55,436 nucleotides of DNA from a marine gamma proteobacterium HTCC2143 (GTDB taxonomy: Bacteria; Pseudomonadota; Gammaproteobacteria; Pseudomonadales; Dasaniaceae). Within the stretch, counting starts at the first letter, position 1. The number at the start of each line of letters is the position of its first letter. A model generated the notes under the pieces. That model did not search any database. It worked only from the letters and a program-made list of their open reading frames with translations, and was not told where the DNA came from. Shown in pieces: positions 24,989 through 34,160 of this stretch. The stretch is taken from the NCBI GenBank assembly GCA_000169075.1, contig AAVT01000013.1, forward strand, positions 1-55,436. The letters are read 5' to 3'. A program made the translations under genes and the position numbers.

Positions 24989-26623
24989 TTAACTCAACCT
25001 AAAACCTTGATAGCCCGCTGCTACCACTTCTTTACATTTCTCGACATAGGCTGGAAAACCAATATGCGGCATAAATACTCGAGGTTTACCGGGAACGTTT
25101 GCGCCTAAGTACCAGGAATTACAAGTTGGGTATAAGGTTTCCTCGGCTAAACCATTGACGTGTTCAACCCAGTCGTTTTCCGCATCAATGTCAGCTTCAA
25201 TAGCCGACAAGCCTTCACTGTCGAGATAAGCAATACAGTCGGCGATCCAATCGACATGCTGTTCGATCGAAGGCAGCATATTCGTCAATACTGACGGACT
25301 GCCCGGGCCGGTAATGGTAAATAAATTGGGAAAAGCCTCAGTGCATAATCCCAGATAAGTGCGAGGTCCTGCCTCCCATTTTTCCTTTAAAGGCAGTGCC
25401 TCTTTTCCACGAATATCGATGCGATGTAGCGCCCCTGTCATCGCATCAAAGCCAGTGGCAAAAACAACTGCATCTAGTTCATATTCAACGCCTCCGGTTA
25501 CAACTCCCGCAGCGGTAAAGTGATCAATGGGTGCATCTTTTATATCGATCAAATGAACATTGGGCTGATTATACGTTTGAAAATATTGAGTATCTGCACA
25601 GAGACGTTTACAGCCAAAGGTATTATCCGGACAGAGTAACTCAGCCGTTTGGGGGTCGTCGACAATGTCTCGTATTTTTGTCCGCACAAATTCAGCCGCG
25701 GTTTTATTGGCATTGATATCAACACCGGTATCTTCGAAAGCACCCAGAAAAAGCAAACCACCGAGCTCCCAATACTCTTCATATCGGGCCTCCCTTTGCT
25801 CTGCCGTTAGATCAAGTGCCGACCCTGCATCTTCTCGTGCATGACCTACACCAAACCCACCTGGCATAGTTTTATTCTGTTCTCTAAACTCACGATATTG
25901 AGACTTGATTAACTGTCGTTCCTGTTGTTCCAGAGATCTGTTTTTCGCGGGCACCGAGTAATTGGGTGTGCGCTGGAAAACGTTCAGCGTACTAGCCTGA
26001 CTGGCAATAATAGGAATACTTTGAATGGCCGATGAGCCTGAGCCAATAACGCCAACGCGCAACCCGGTAAAATCGACGCCCTCGTGAGGCCAATTGCCGG
26101 TATGGTAGTTGACCCCTTGAAAATCGTCCAAACCCTTGAAGTCCGGCGTATTTGCCGACGACAGACATCCAGTCGCCATAATGCAAAAACGACTGGTAAG
26201 GCTCTCCCCTGATAGTGTCTTCACGTTCCAACTACGAGAGCTTTCGTCATAATGGGCAGACTCTACCCGGGTATTAAATTGAATATCGTCTCTCAGATCA
26301 AACCGGTCGGCGACATGATTAGCATAGGCCAGTATTTCTGGCTGCGGTGAATACCTTTGACTCCACTCCCAGTCTTGCTGTAACTCTTCAGAAAATTGGT
26401 AAGAATATTCCATGCTTTCGACGTCGCAGCGGGCACCCGGGTAGCGATTCCAATACCACGTACCACCGACACCATCACCCGCTTCAAGGACCCGCGCTCG
26501 TAAACCAAGCTCGCGCAATCGGTGCAGCATGTACATGCCAGCAAAACCAGCCCCTACGACAACCGCGTCAAAATCTGTTGCTGCCGCTGTTTCATTCTTA
26601 TTTTTTTCAATTTTTGCGTGCAT
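24989..26623 (-). CDS. Baeyer-Villiger flavin monooxygenase
   Basis: A 544-residue FAD/NADPH enzyme that converts a ketone to an ester or lactone with O2. The first Rossmann site is AVVVGAGFAGMYMLHRL and the second VGVIGSGSSAIQSIP. Between them is the BVMO fingerprint FQGVNYHTGNWP. The GVGGTWYWNRYPGARCDVES segment is typical of cyclohexanone/phenylacetone/steroid monooxygenases, and the late block FPNLFTITGPGSPSVLTNML confirms class B BVMO. It sits first of four catabolic genes in a row on the minus strand, after DoxX. Substrates of this branch range from cyclic ketones to steroids and acetone, and I cannot choose between them. Confidence 0.92.
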   Translation of the reverse strand: MHAKIEKNKNETAAATDFDAVVVGAGFAGMYMLHRLRELGLRARVLEAGDGVGGTWYWNRYPGARCDVESMEYSYQFSEELQQDWEWSQRYSPQPEILAYANHVADRFDLRDDIQFNTRVESAHYDESSRSWNVKTLSGESLTSRFCIMATGCLSSANTPDFKGLDDFQGVNYHTGNWPHEGVDFTGLRVGVIGSGSSAIQSIPIIASQASTLNVFQRTPNYSVPAKNRSLEQQERQLIKSQYREFREQNKTMPGGFGVGHAREDAGSALDLTAEQREARYEEYWELGGLLFLGAFEDTGVDINANKTAAEFVRTKIRDIVDDPQTAELLCPDNTFGCKRLCADTQYFQTYNQPNVHLIDIKDAPIDHFTAAGVVTGGVEYELDAVVFATGFDAMTGALHRIDIRGKEALPLKEKWEAGPRTYLGLCTEAFPNLFTITGPGSPSVLTNMLPSIEQHVDWIADCIAYLDSEGLSAIEADIDAENDWVEHVNGLAEETLYPTCNSWYLGANVPGKPRVFMPHIGFPAYVEKCKEVVAAGYQGFRLS

Positions 26624-26667
26624 AAAACTCGCTCCATCTTTTTATTAGTAGTAGGAATTACCCGCGA

Positions 26668-27078
26668 CTATTCGCTAGTTTTTGGGCGCACACTGACCCC
26701 TGCGGCGTACATCAACCCGGCCATAATCGCCATATTCTTGACAAAATTTTGTGTTTCATGGGCCTGTTCCATACCCGCTTCCATTGCCCAGAAATTATGC
26801 ATAAAGAGGCTAATCACCAAAGTAATGCCCGCCAAAACAAACGCCATCAGTTGAGTTCGATAACCTATTGCTAAACACGCGCCGCCGCCAATTTGAATAA
26901 TAATAGTTAACACTAACAAGACTGATACCATCGGTACATTGTGTTCCGCCATGTACTCAGTCATTGCGGCAAACCCAGTAATCTTGGTGATACCCGGGAC
27001 GATGAAATAAAGGCCTAGAAGCCCCCGCCCTGCTAACAGAAACGCGCGTTGGCAATGTTGAATAAGATCTGGACTCAT
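26668..27078 (-). CDS. DoxX family membrane protein
   Basis: A 136-residue protein with four transmembrane helices. GRGLLGLYFIVPGITKITGF with the start of a second helix is the DoxX signature. Later come QIGGGACLAIGYRTQLMAFV and HNFWAMEAGMEQAHETQNF with a conserved late His/Trp region. DoxX proteins associate with quinone oxidases, sulphur metabolism or redox stress complexes, and most have no assigned role. It ends 44 bases before the Baeyer-Villiger gene, so the two are likely co-transcribed. Confidence 0.82.
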   Translation of the reverse strand: MSPDLIQHCQRAFLLAGRGLLGLYFIVPGITKITGFAAMTEYMAEHNVPMVSVLLVLTIIIQIGGGACLAIGYRTQLMAFVLAGITLVISLFMHNFWAMEAGMEQAHETQNFVKNMAIMAGLMYAAGVSVRPKTSE

Positions 27079-27177
27079 GCTGAAACCCTCATTAAAAGTT
27101 TATTGTTATCATTTTTTCCGGCCTACAATACCACTGATTAAGTATTCTGGCTTTACCTATGTACCCTAACTATTATC

Positions 27178-27963
27178 TCATTGCCTCTCAAATAGTCCGT
27201 TAAACCGACCTAGACGACAGACGAATAAGTTATCCAATCTATCGCGACCTTCTATCGTCAAGCCATCCGGGGCTGATGACCGAGAAGCCACTGAAAGCGT
27301 TCTTTTATCTTTCTTCAAATAGCTATACATCGTTTCAAACCTTCCTGAGAAGCTCACGCCCTTGCTACCAAGATCCTCGAATAGAAAGGCAAATTTATCG
27401 TATGAGAGGGTAGCCCAACCTAAGCCGATAACCATCATTTTATTGAGATAGCGTAGGTAGTTAACCGTCAAATATTTCGTGATCGCCGCGCTATCTGCAG
27501 TGGCACCTTCATACACATCTAGTGCCATTCGATTACCCGTCCCTAAAGCATTGGAAGCGAGTTCGCTGTTGGGTTTATTTCCCACCAAACGATAAGTTTC
27601 ATCCTCGCAACGAATATGGTTGCCATCAAGATAGCAGGCGGGCTGGTTCAGCGGTTCTTTTTTACTACGCGGTCTGCGAGGCTCAAATATGGCGGCTTCG
27701 GGTGCCGCCGGCCTTTGTAGATTGATGCCAACCTGTCGTGCAACTCTTTTTAACAATAATGCCTGCGTTATTTCATTATTTTTTTTGAATTCATAAAAGG
27801 GCGGTAAATGCTGACCTTTACGGGCGACCTTCACCTGACAAAAGATTTGCTGGTAATAACTTTCTGCAAGGGCAAAACACCACTCATCCGCCTTGACCAA
27901 TTGTGCATTGAACCCGAATCCAGTTACAACTAATGAGATAAACAAGTACCGACTGGAACTCAC
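27178..27963 (-). CDS. Exported hypothetical protein
   Basis: A 261-residue protein with a signal peptide (SSSRYLFISLVVTGFGFNAQ, cleavage after VKA near residue 25). The mature part has cysteines that could form disulphides (EWCFALAESYYQQIFCQVKV; ACYLDGNHIRCEDETYRLV), a proline/arginine-rich linker (FEPRRPRSKKEP), and a C-terminal half with VNYLRYLNKMMVIGLGWATL and SFSGRFETMYSYLKKDKRTL. I do not recognise the family. The pattern suggests a soluble periplasmic protein. It is transcribed away from the CoA-transferase gene and 100 bases ahead of DoxX. Confidence 0.65.
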   Translation of the reverse strand: MSSSRYLFISLVVTGFGFNAQLVKADEWCFALAESYYQQIFCQVKVARKGQHLPPFYEFKKNNEITQALLLKRVARQVGINLQRPAAPEAAIFEPRRPRSKKEPLNQPACYLDGNHIRCEDETYRLVGNKPNSELASNALGTGNRMALDVYEGATADSAAITKYLTVNYLRYLNKMMVIGLGWATLSYDKFAFLFEDLGSKGVSFSGRFETMYSYLKKDKRTLSVASRSSAPDGLTIEGRDRLDNLFVCRLGRFNGLFERQ

Positions 27964-28132
27964 TTTTTTTCCATTATGTTATCCACAATGGCCTCCAATA
28001 CAGTAGCCCATCTATTGACCTACCACCAAAAAGTCGCTGCCCGAGCACAGCTGCGCAACGGGAATTTATCATGATATCATCCGCCACTTAAATATTTTCA
28101 ACCCATTCTACCAACTATCAACAGGTTATATG

Positions 28133-29341
28133 ATGCCAACAATACGCAAACGCCCTCTTGACGGCATACGAGTGATCGAATTGGGACAATTACTAGCAGG
28201 CCCTTTTTGCGGATCGATGCTGGCCTATTTTGGTGCCGAAGTTATCAAAGTCGAATCACCGGACGGCGGCGACCCTATTAGAGGGTGGCGCGAAGTCAAA
28301 GACGGCACCTCACTCTGGTGGCACAGCTTGGGACGCAATAAAAAGTCGGTTACTATCGACTTGAAGTCTGACGAAGGCCGCGCACTAGTAGCAAAGCTCA
28401 TCGATACTGCTGACGTTGTCATTGAAAACTTCCGTCCTGGTGTGATGGAAAAATGGGGGCTAGGGCCCGCCGATGTAAAGAGAACTAATCCCGGCCTTAT
28501 CTACGCACGTATTTCTGGTTATGGGCAGACTGGGCCAAACTCAACAAAACCTGGCTATGCATCGGTTACCGAAGGCTTTAGCGGTTTTCGCTATGTTAAC
28601 GGCTTTAAAGGAGAACCCCCTGTTCGGCCTAACCTATCCATAGGCGACACATTAGCTGGCATTCATGCCACTCTCGGTATTGCTCTAGCTATTATCGAAA
28701 GAACCAACAATGTCGACGGAGAAGGACAGGTGATCGATGTGGCACTCTATGAATCCATGTTTAATATGATGGAGGCAGTAGTACCGGAATATGATGGCGC
28801 CGGCGTCATTCGAGAACCTTCCGGAACCACTCTGACCGGCATTGTTCCAACAAACACCTACAAATGCAGAGATAACAAGTTTGTTGTTATTGGCGGCAAT
28901 GGTGATGCTATTTTCAAGCGCTTAATGATCGCTGCACATCATCCCGAGATGGCCGAAAACCCTGCGATGGCAAACAATGCAGGCAGAGTCATCCATGAGG
29001 CTGAAATTGATGCCGCACTATTTCAGTGGTGCAAGAACAACGACGCTCAGACAATCATCAGTGAATTGGAAGCCGAACGGGTTCCCGTTGGACCCATTTA
29101 TAATATCGAAGATATGATCAACGATCCCCATTATCAAGCCCGCGGCATGTTCGAACAGGTGGAAATTGACGGGAAACCGTTAAAAATTCCCGCCATTTTG
29201 CCCAAGTTGGACTCAACGCCCGGAAAAACTGACTGGTCAGGCCCTAAACTAGGTAGTCACAACGAGGAGGTGTTCAGGGATATTTTAGGGCTGGACAACG
29301 ATCAGCTGAAGGCGCTCAAAGCGTCCTCAGTCGTCTCTTAA
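28133..29341 (+). CDS. CaiB/BaiF family CoA-transferase
   Basis: A 402-residue family III CoA-transferase, which moves CoA between carboxylic acids. LDGIRVIELGQLLAGPFCGS opens the protein, followed by GAEVIKVESPDGGDPIRGW and the conserved LKSDEGRALVAKLIDTADVV block. YARISGYGQTGP and PGYASVTEGFSGF are family marks. In other members the Asp that carries the acyl anhydride follows the conserved Gly/Phe segment (here within SIGDTLAG). A start at 28133 is better spaced from AGG than the ATG at 28130. It is a single gene with its own hairpin terminator. The acyl substrate is unknown. Confidence 0.88.
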   Translation: MPTIRKRPLDGIRVIELGQLLAGPFCGSMLAYFGAEVIKVESPDGGDPIRGWREVKDGTSLWWHSLGRNKKSVTIDLKSDEGRALVAKLIDTADVVIENFRPGVMEKWGLGPADVKRTNPGLIYARISGYGQTGPNSTKPGYASVTEGFSGFRYVNGFKGEPPVRPNLSIGDTLAGIHATLGIALAIIERTNNVDGEGQVIDVALYESMFNMMEAVVPEYDGAGVIREPSGTTLTGIVPTNTYKCRDNKFVVIGGNGDAIFKRLMIAAHHPEMAENPAMANNAGRVIHEAEIDAALFQWCKNNDAQTIISELEAERVPVGPIYNIEDMINDPHYQARGMFEQVEIDGKPLKIPAILPKLDSTPGKTDWSGPKLGSHNEEVFRDILGLDNDQLKALKASSVVS

Positions 29342-29348
29342 GCATCGC

Positions 29349-29382
29349 CGTACCGAGCCGAAATCCGTTTCGGCTCGGTACG
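29349..29382. terminator. Strong hairpin between convergent CoA-transferase and argG genes
   Basis: A perfect 15-bp stem (29349-29363 with 29368-29382) with loop TCCG, containing CGAGCCGAAA and its complement. No T run follows on the plus strand, so it may act as an mRNA end stabiliser or a Rho-assisted terminator for both directions. Confidence 0.65.
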
Positions 29383-29442
29383 CAATAACCAATATGCCCC
29401 TTACTGAAGTAGGCCCAGCAAGCAGTTATCGATGGCAACACG

Positions 29443-30663
29443 CTATAAAGAAGAACGTCCTTTATCGGCGGCGATACGCATACGTAGTGCATTCAATTTA
29501 ATAAACCCTTCGGCGTCCTGTTGGTTATAGGCTCCGGCATCGTCCTCAAAGGTAGCAATACTCTCATCAAACAGCGACTGCTCAGACTTACGTCCGACAA
29601 CAATCACGTTGCCTTTGTACAACTTGAGCTGCACTTCTCCGTTAACGTATTGCTGGGATTCATTAATCGCTGTTTGCAGCATATGTCGCTCCGGTGCCCA
29701 CCAGTAGCCGTTGTAAACTAGCTCGGCATATTTTGGCATCAAACTATCTTTAAGATGAGCAACTTCACGGTCAAGCGTTATTGATTCAATAGCCCGATGA
29801 GCGCGCATCATAATAGTGCCCCCTGGAGTTTCATAACAGCCCCGGGATTTCATCCCCACGTAGCGATTTTCGACAATATCCAAACGACCGATACCATTAT
29901 CGCCACCCACTTTATTTAAATAGGCCAGCACCGTTGCCGGGCTCATTATTTTACCATCGATGGCGACGATATCACCGCCACGATAGGTCAATTCCATGTA
30001 AGTAGGTTGGTCCGGTGCATTTTCAGGAGACACACTCCAGCGCCACATATCTTCTTCTGCTTCCGCCCATGGATCTTCTAAAATGCCGCCTTCATAGGAA
30101 ATATGTAGTAGATTAGCATCCATCGAATACGGTGATTTTTTCTTGTTGCTAGCATAATCAACGGGAATATTGTGCGTTTCACAATAGGCCATTAATGTTT
30201 CCCGAGAGGTGAGATCCCACTCACGCCAAGGCGCTATAACCTGAATACCGGGTTTCAGTGCGTAAGCACCTAGCTCAAACCTAACCTGATCGTTGCCTTT
30301 ACCCGTCGCTCCATGAGATATCGCGTCGGCGCCGGTTTCATTGGTAATTTCAATAAGCCGCTTGGCAATCAGTGGACGGGCGATTGACGTCCCGAGCAGA
30401 TATTCACCTTCGTAAATCGTGTTGGCACGGAACATCGGAAAGACGAAATCACGGACAAATTCTTCCTTGAGATCGTCAATGTAAATTTCTTTTACACCCA
30501 GCGCTTCCGCTTTCTTGCGGGCGGGCTCTACTTCTTCACCCTGACCAATATCAGCGGTAAACGTGACCACTTCGCACTGATAGGTATCTTGCAACCAACG
30601 CACGATGACCGATGTATCTAAACCGCCAGAATAAGCTAAAACAACTTTCTTGATATCAGACAT
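29443..30663 (-). CDS. argG: Argininosuccinate synthase
   Basis: A 406-residue enzyme joining citrulline and aspartate with ATP, the penultimate step to arginine. The ATP pyrophosphatase loop is VVLAYSGGLDTSVIVRWL. Further blocks are GATGKGNDQVRFELG, IPVDYASNKKKSPYSMDANL and NRYVGMKSRGCYETPGG. The start is ATG 30663 (GGAGA upstream), giving normal length; the frame runs 18 codons further upstream. Its place next to motY and pyrC matches Pseudomonas. Confidence 0.97.
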   Translation of the reverse strand: MSDIKKVVLAYSGGLDTSVIVRWLQDTYQCEVVTFTADIGQGEEVEPARKKAEALGVKEIYIDDLKEEFVRDFVFPMFRANTIYEGEYLLGTSIARPLIAKRLIEITNETGADAISHGATGKGNDQVRFELGAYALKPGIQVIAPWREWDLTSRETLMAYCETHNIPVDYASNKKKSPYSMDANLLHISYEGGILEDPWAEAEEDMWRWSVSPENAPDQPTYMELTYRGGDIVAIDGKIMSPATVLAYLNKVGGDNGIGRLDIVENRYVGMKSRGCYETPGGTIMMRAHRAIESITLDREVAHLKDSLMPKYAELVYNGYWWAPERHMLQTAINESQQYVNGEVQLKLYKGNVIVVGRKSEQSLFDESIATFEDDAGAYNQQDAEGFIKLNALRMRIAADKGRSSL

Positions 30664-30791
30664 TGAGAATCTCCACGCTCTCTGCGTGTATAGTTTCAGG
30701 GATTTCAGAGGGCGCACATTCTACCGAGGAATGGCCCGCATGGCGAGTGTCTATGGGGTGTTTCTTACCGAAAGAGGAATATCTTTGGAGC

Positions 30792-31694
30792 TTAAAGGTC
30801 ACCGCGCTCAAGACGCAGTGTCACCCGACGGTTAGCATATCTATTTTTAGCGCTGCTGTTGTCAATGACAGGATAGCGCTCACCATGATAACGCGTAGTA
30901 ATCATCGCTTCATCAACACCGTTGGACACCAAGTATTTTGTCACGGCCTCTGCACGCTGCTTTGACAGCTCTAGATTGTATAAACGACGACCGATACTGT
31001 CGGTGTGTCCATCAATATAAAATCCGGTTACCGAAGAGTCCGCCTTCACATACCGAACAACATCGTCAAGCTGAGTCTTGGCATCTCTCGTCAACTCAAA
31101 TTTGGCGGTAATAAAATGCACACGAGAACGGTTTATTTGTTCAAAGTTCACCGGTAACAGGCTCGCCAAACAATCACGGTACTGGCCATAAGCTTTGCGA
31201 AAGTTAACTGAAGACAGCTGTAACTCGACACTCTCATTATCCTGATACCAAGATGGCCGCACAAATGCAGGCGACATACCGTCGTATAGCTCATTCAGCA
31301 ACTGATAAGCTCGCTGCTCGCCCAAGATAACCGGTTTGCCAGTGTCATTGACCTCAACCGTACCCATATCTACAGAAGAGCGAGACTCGTCCCACAGTGG
31401 CGCGGTTGCCATCAAACTTGCTCTGCCCGCCTTCATTGCCCTGCTCACCGGCTCCAAATAAAAAGATTGTGACTCCCCCGCTTTATTGGAAAATACCGCG
31501 TCGCCGAAAGAAGGCACGGGTTGCCACATCCGACACTCAAAAGGTGACAACTCCAATCGCCACTCAGCCTGATTAAATGAGGCACCATACCGGACAGCAT
31601 GGGCCGACAAAGTCCAACCAAGGACTATCAGGCCAACCAACAAGTTTGCAATCAATCGAGTCACTAATGTCTCCAAGCGCATAGCTCTATTCAT
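30792..31694 (-). CDS. motY: Sodium/proton flagellar stator T-ring protein MotY (OmpA family)
   Basis: A 300-residue exported protein. After a signal peptide (IANLLVGLIVLGWTLSAHA) comes the MotY N-domain: YGASFNQAEWRLELSPFECR and then MWQPVPSFGDAVFSNKAGES. A C-terminal OmpA-like peptidoglycan-binding domain follows: FYIDGHTDSIGRRLYNLELS, then LSKQRAEAVTKYLVSNGVDE and AKNRYANRRVTL. In Vibrio and Pseudomonas MotY forms a ring around the basal body that holds the stator. No other flagellar gene is in the window, but the position between argG and pyrC is the same as in Pseudomonas, so I name it with confidence. It implies a motile organism. Confidence 0.88.
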   Translation of the reverse strand: MNRAMRLETLVTRLIANLLVGLIVLGWTLSAHAVRYGASFNQAEWRLELSPFECRMWQPVPSFGDAVFSNKAGESQSFYLEPVSRAMKAGRASLMATAPLWDESRSSVDMGTVEVNDTGKPVILGEQRAYQLLNELYDGMSPAFVRPSWYQDNESVELQLSSVNFRKAYGQYRDCLASLLPVNFEQINRSRVHFITAKFELTRDAKTQLDDVVRYVKADSSVTGFYIDGHTDSIGRRLYNLELSKQRAEAVTKYLVSNGVDEAMITTRYHGERYPVIDNSSAKNRYANRRVTLRLERGDL

Positions 31695-31825
31695 TATTTA
31701 CCACTGATCTATCGGCAACACTGGCAAAATCTTTAAACTGAACAGGTATTCCGGTAGCATGCATCCACACAACCCATTGCCAGCGAATTGATTGTCTATT
31801 CCATGGCGGCAACAGAAGCAACATC

Positions 31826-32869
31826 ATGACAACCCCACAAACACTAAAGATCATTAGGCCAGATGACTGGCATGTCCATCTGCGTGATGGCGATGCGCTC
31901 ACTCACACTATTGCCGATATGGCGCGATATTTTGGTCGCACGATTGTTATGCCTAATTTAGCACCACCGATTAGCAATGGCACCCAAGCTATGGCTTATA
32001 AAGCGCGGATAATGGCCGCCCAGCAAGGCTTTGCTCGTCAGGTTGAACCACTGATGGTGATTTATCTGACGGATAACACCAGCCCCGAGGATATTCGTCG
32101 TGCAAAGGAAGCCGGTGTCATCGCCTGTAAATTATACCCCGCTGGCGCAACCACGAACTCTGATTCTGGAGTTACCGATATCAATAAAATCTATCCTGCG
32201 CTCGAAGAGATGCAACGCCTCGGTATACGGTTTCTCCTACACGGAGAGGTCACCAATAGCGACATTGATATTTTTGATAGGGAAGCCGTTTTTATTGATC
32301 GTGTATTGCAGCAGTTAGGCCGCGACTTTCCAGAACTCCCCATGGTTCTTGAACACATTACAACCAACGATGCCGTGCAGTATGTCACTGATGCCGGGCA
32401 TAAAATCGCTGCAACAATCACCGCTCATCATTTACTGTACAATCGCAATGATATGTTGGTTGGTGGCATACGCCCTCATTATTACTGCCTACCAATTTTG
32501 AAACGCAATAGTCATCAGCAGGCGCTTATCGGTGCTGCCACCAGTGGCAACCCTCGCTTCTTTCTTGGCACAGATTCTGCGCCTCACAGCACCGACCAAA
32601 AAGAAACGGGTTGCGGCTGCGCTGGAAGCTATACTGCTCACGCTGCTATAGAACTTTACGCTGAAATATTTGAGCACGCGAATGCACTTGATAAACTGGA
32701 AGATTTTGCAAGCCACTTCGGTCCAGACTTTTATGAACTTCCAAGAAATAGTGACACTATCACTCTGGAAAGGTCCCCATGGACTGTCCCTAAACAACTC
32801 CCCCTTGGCGACTCTATGCTAACACCGCTGCGCAGTGGTGAAACAATGCAATGGCAAGTTATTAATTGA
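31826..32869 (+). CDS. pyrC: Dihydroorotase (class II)
   Basis: A 347-residue dihydroorotase, E. coli-like in length. It closes carbamoyl-aspartate to dihydroorotate in pyrimidine synthesis. The zinc site HxH is in DDWHVHLRDGD. The carboxylated Lys is in ACKLYPAGATTNSDSG. Further ligands appear in RFLLHGEVTN and VLEHITTNDAVQY, and the catalytic Asp in FFLGTDSAPHSTDQKE. It is divergent from motY and followed closely by rnt. Confidence 0.97.
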   Translation: MTTPQTLKIIRPDDWHVHLRDGDALTHTIADMARYFGRTIVMPNLAPPISNGTQAMAYKARIMAAQQGFARQVEPLMVIYLTDNTSPEDIRRAKEAGVIACKLYPAGATTNSDSGVTDINKIYPALEEMQRLGIRFLLHGEVTNSDIDIFDREAVFIDRVLQQLGRDFPELPMVLEHITTNDAVQYVTDAGHKIAATITAHHLLYNRNDMLVGGIRPHYYCLPILKRNSHQQALIGAATSGNPRFFLGTDSAPHSTDQKETGCGCAGSYTAHAAIELYAEIFEHANALDKLEDFASHFGPDFYELPRNSDTITLERSPWTVPKQLPLGDSMLTPLRSGETMQWQVIN

Positions 32870-32882
32870 TAAGAGAGACTCT

Positions 32883-33545
32883 GTGAGCGATAGAAGCGAG
32901 AACCACCCTATTTCCAATCGATTCCGAGGTTTTTTACCGGTTGTTATCGACGTCGAAACTGGCGGCTTTGACTGTCAGACAGATGCCATTCTGGAAATTG
33001 CAGCATCAACATTAACGATGAATGACGAAGGAATCATCTGCATTGATAAAACCTTTTCGTTTAACGTTGCGCCTTTCGAAGGTGCCAATCTTGAACCTGC
33101 GGCGCTCGAATTTACCGGCATTGACCCCTACCACCCATTTCGAGAAGCCGACCCCGAAGAAGTAGTATTTACCGACTTACTCAATGCCATTCGCAAACAG
33201 GTAAAAGTACACGACTGCACCCGTGCGGTGTTAGTCGGCCACAATGCTCACTTTGATCATGGTTTTGTGATGGCCGCCGTTGAACGCTGTCAAATTAAGC
33301 GAAATCCGTTTCACCCTTTCTCTGTATTCGACACGGCGACACTCGCCGGCCTTGCGTTTGGGCAGACAGTATTGGCAAAAGCCTGCCAAACCGCCGGCAT
33401 TAGTTTTAACAACGCCGAAGCGCACTCAGCAGCCTACGATACGGGGAAAACAGCTGAGTTATTTTGCCTGATTGTTAACAAGTGGAAAGATCTCGGTGGC
33501 TGGAACATCGAAAACGACAGCATGGCAGATATGACTAATGACTGA
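32883..33545 (+). CDS. rnt: Ribonuclease T
   Basis: A 220-residue DEDD-family 3'-5' exonuclease that trims tRNA and stable RNA ends. The exonuclease motifs are PVVIDVETGGFDCQTDAILE (Asp, Glu), LVGHNAHFDHGFVM (Asp) and AHSAAYDTGKTAELF (His, Asp). I set the start at GTG 32883, which follows AAGAGAGA at proper spacing and begins just after pyrC. The frame extends upstream inside pyrC only. It overlaps the thioesterase gene by 8 bases. The pyrC-rnt pairing is the same in Pseudomonas. Confidence 0.95.
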   Translation: MSDRSENHPISNRFRGFLPVVIDVETGGFDCQTDAILEIAASTLTMNDEGIICIDKTFSFNVAPFEGANLEPAALEFTGIDPYHPFREADPEEVVFTDLLNAIRKQVKVHDCTRAVLVGHNAHFDHGFVMAAVERCQIKRNPFHPFSVFDTATLAGLAFGQTVLAKACQTAGISFNNAEAHSAAYDTGKTAELFCLIVNKWKDLGGWNIENDSMADMTND

Positions 33546-33978
33546 ATCGACATTTGCAGAAGACTATCCGACCAAAAAAGGCAGCGGTCCTTACGAAGGC
33601 TATGTGACTTGGGAGGGCCTAGACCCCTGTGAGGACCACAGCGGCCCCTTTTATTTTAAACAACAACCAGATCAGTCGGTTATCTGCGCCCTGGTGGCTG
33701 AACCAAAACATATTAACGGGGGCGGCAAGATCCACGGCGGCTTACTAATGACCTATGCAGATTTTTCTCTGTTTGCTATTGCCCATGAAAGTCTAGATAC
33801 CGGCTTTGGCGTTACTATCAGTTTAAACGGAGAGTTTATTGCCGCTGGCGAGCTGGGGGATTTTGTTGAAGCGCGTGGCCGAGTCGTTCGATCAACACGG
33901 TCATTGGTTTTCGTGCAGGGAGAAATCGTTGTTGGCGAAAAAATACTGGTTAACTACTCAGGGATTATCAAGAAGTAA
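33538..33978 (+). CDS. PaaI-type hotdog thioesterase
   Basis: A 146-residue single hotdog-fold protein. The active helix is GGGKIHGGLLMTYADFSLFA, the HGG-L-x-D/A pattern of PaaI-like acyl-CoA thioesterases, with the later strand FGVTISLNGEFIAAGELGDF. It hydrolyses acyl- or aryl-CoA esters to release CoA. It is translationally coupled to rnt by the ATGACTGA overlap, which looks like an operon of convenience. Its substrate is unknown. Confidence 0.87.
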   Translation: MTESTFAEDYPTKKGSGPYEGYVTWEGLDPCEDHSGPFYFKQQPDQSVICALVAEPKHINGGGKIHGGLLMTYADFSLFAIAHESLDTGFGVTISLNGEFIAAGELGDFVEARGRVVRSTRSLVFVQGEIVVGEKILVNYSGIIKK

Positions 33979-34160
33979 CTTTGCGCGAGAGCCTTCTTTA
34001 GACTACAGCAACGGCCCATTGGCAACTGTTGCAGAAAGTGCCTGAGAGCACCCATTCCCGCTAATAAAACGCCTGCTAGACCTCCATACCGTATCTGTAT
34101 TCTCTGACAGATAAGTTGCAACACCGTTCGGGGACACAAGCGGACTTCTACCCCCTTTTT

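Noticed and set aside
30664..30717. Longer argG start (18 extra codons)
   Set aside because: The extension lacks family similarity, and GGAGA lies correctly before ATG 30663.
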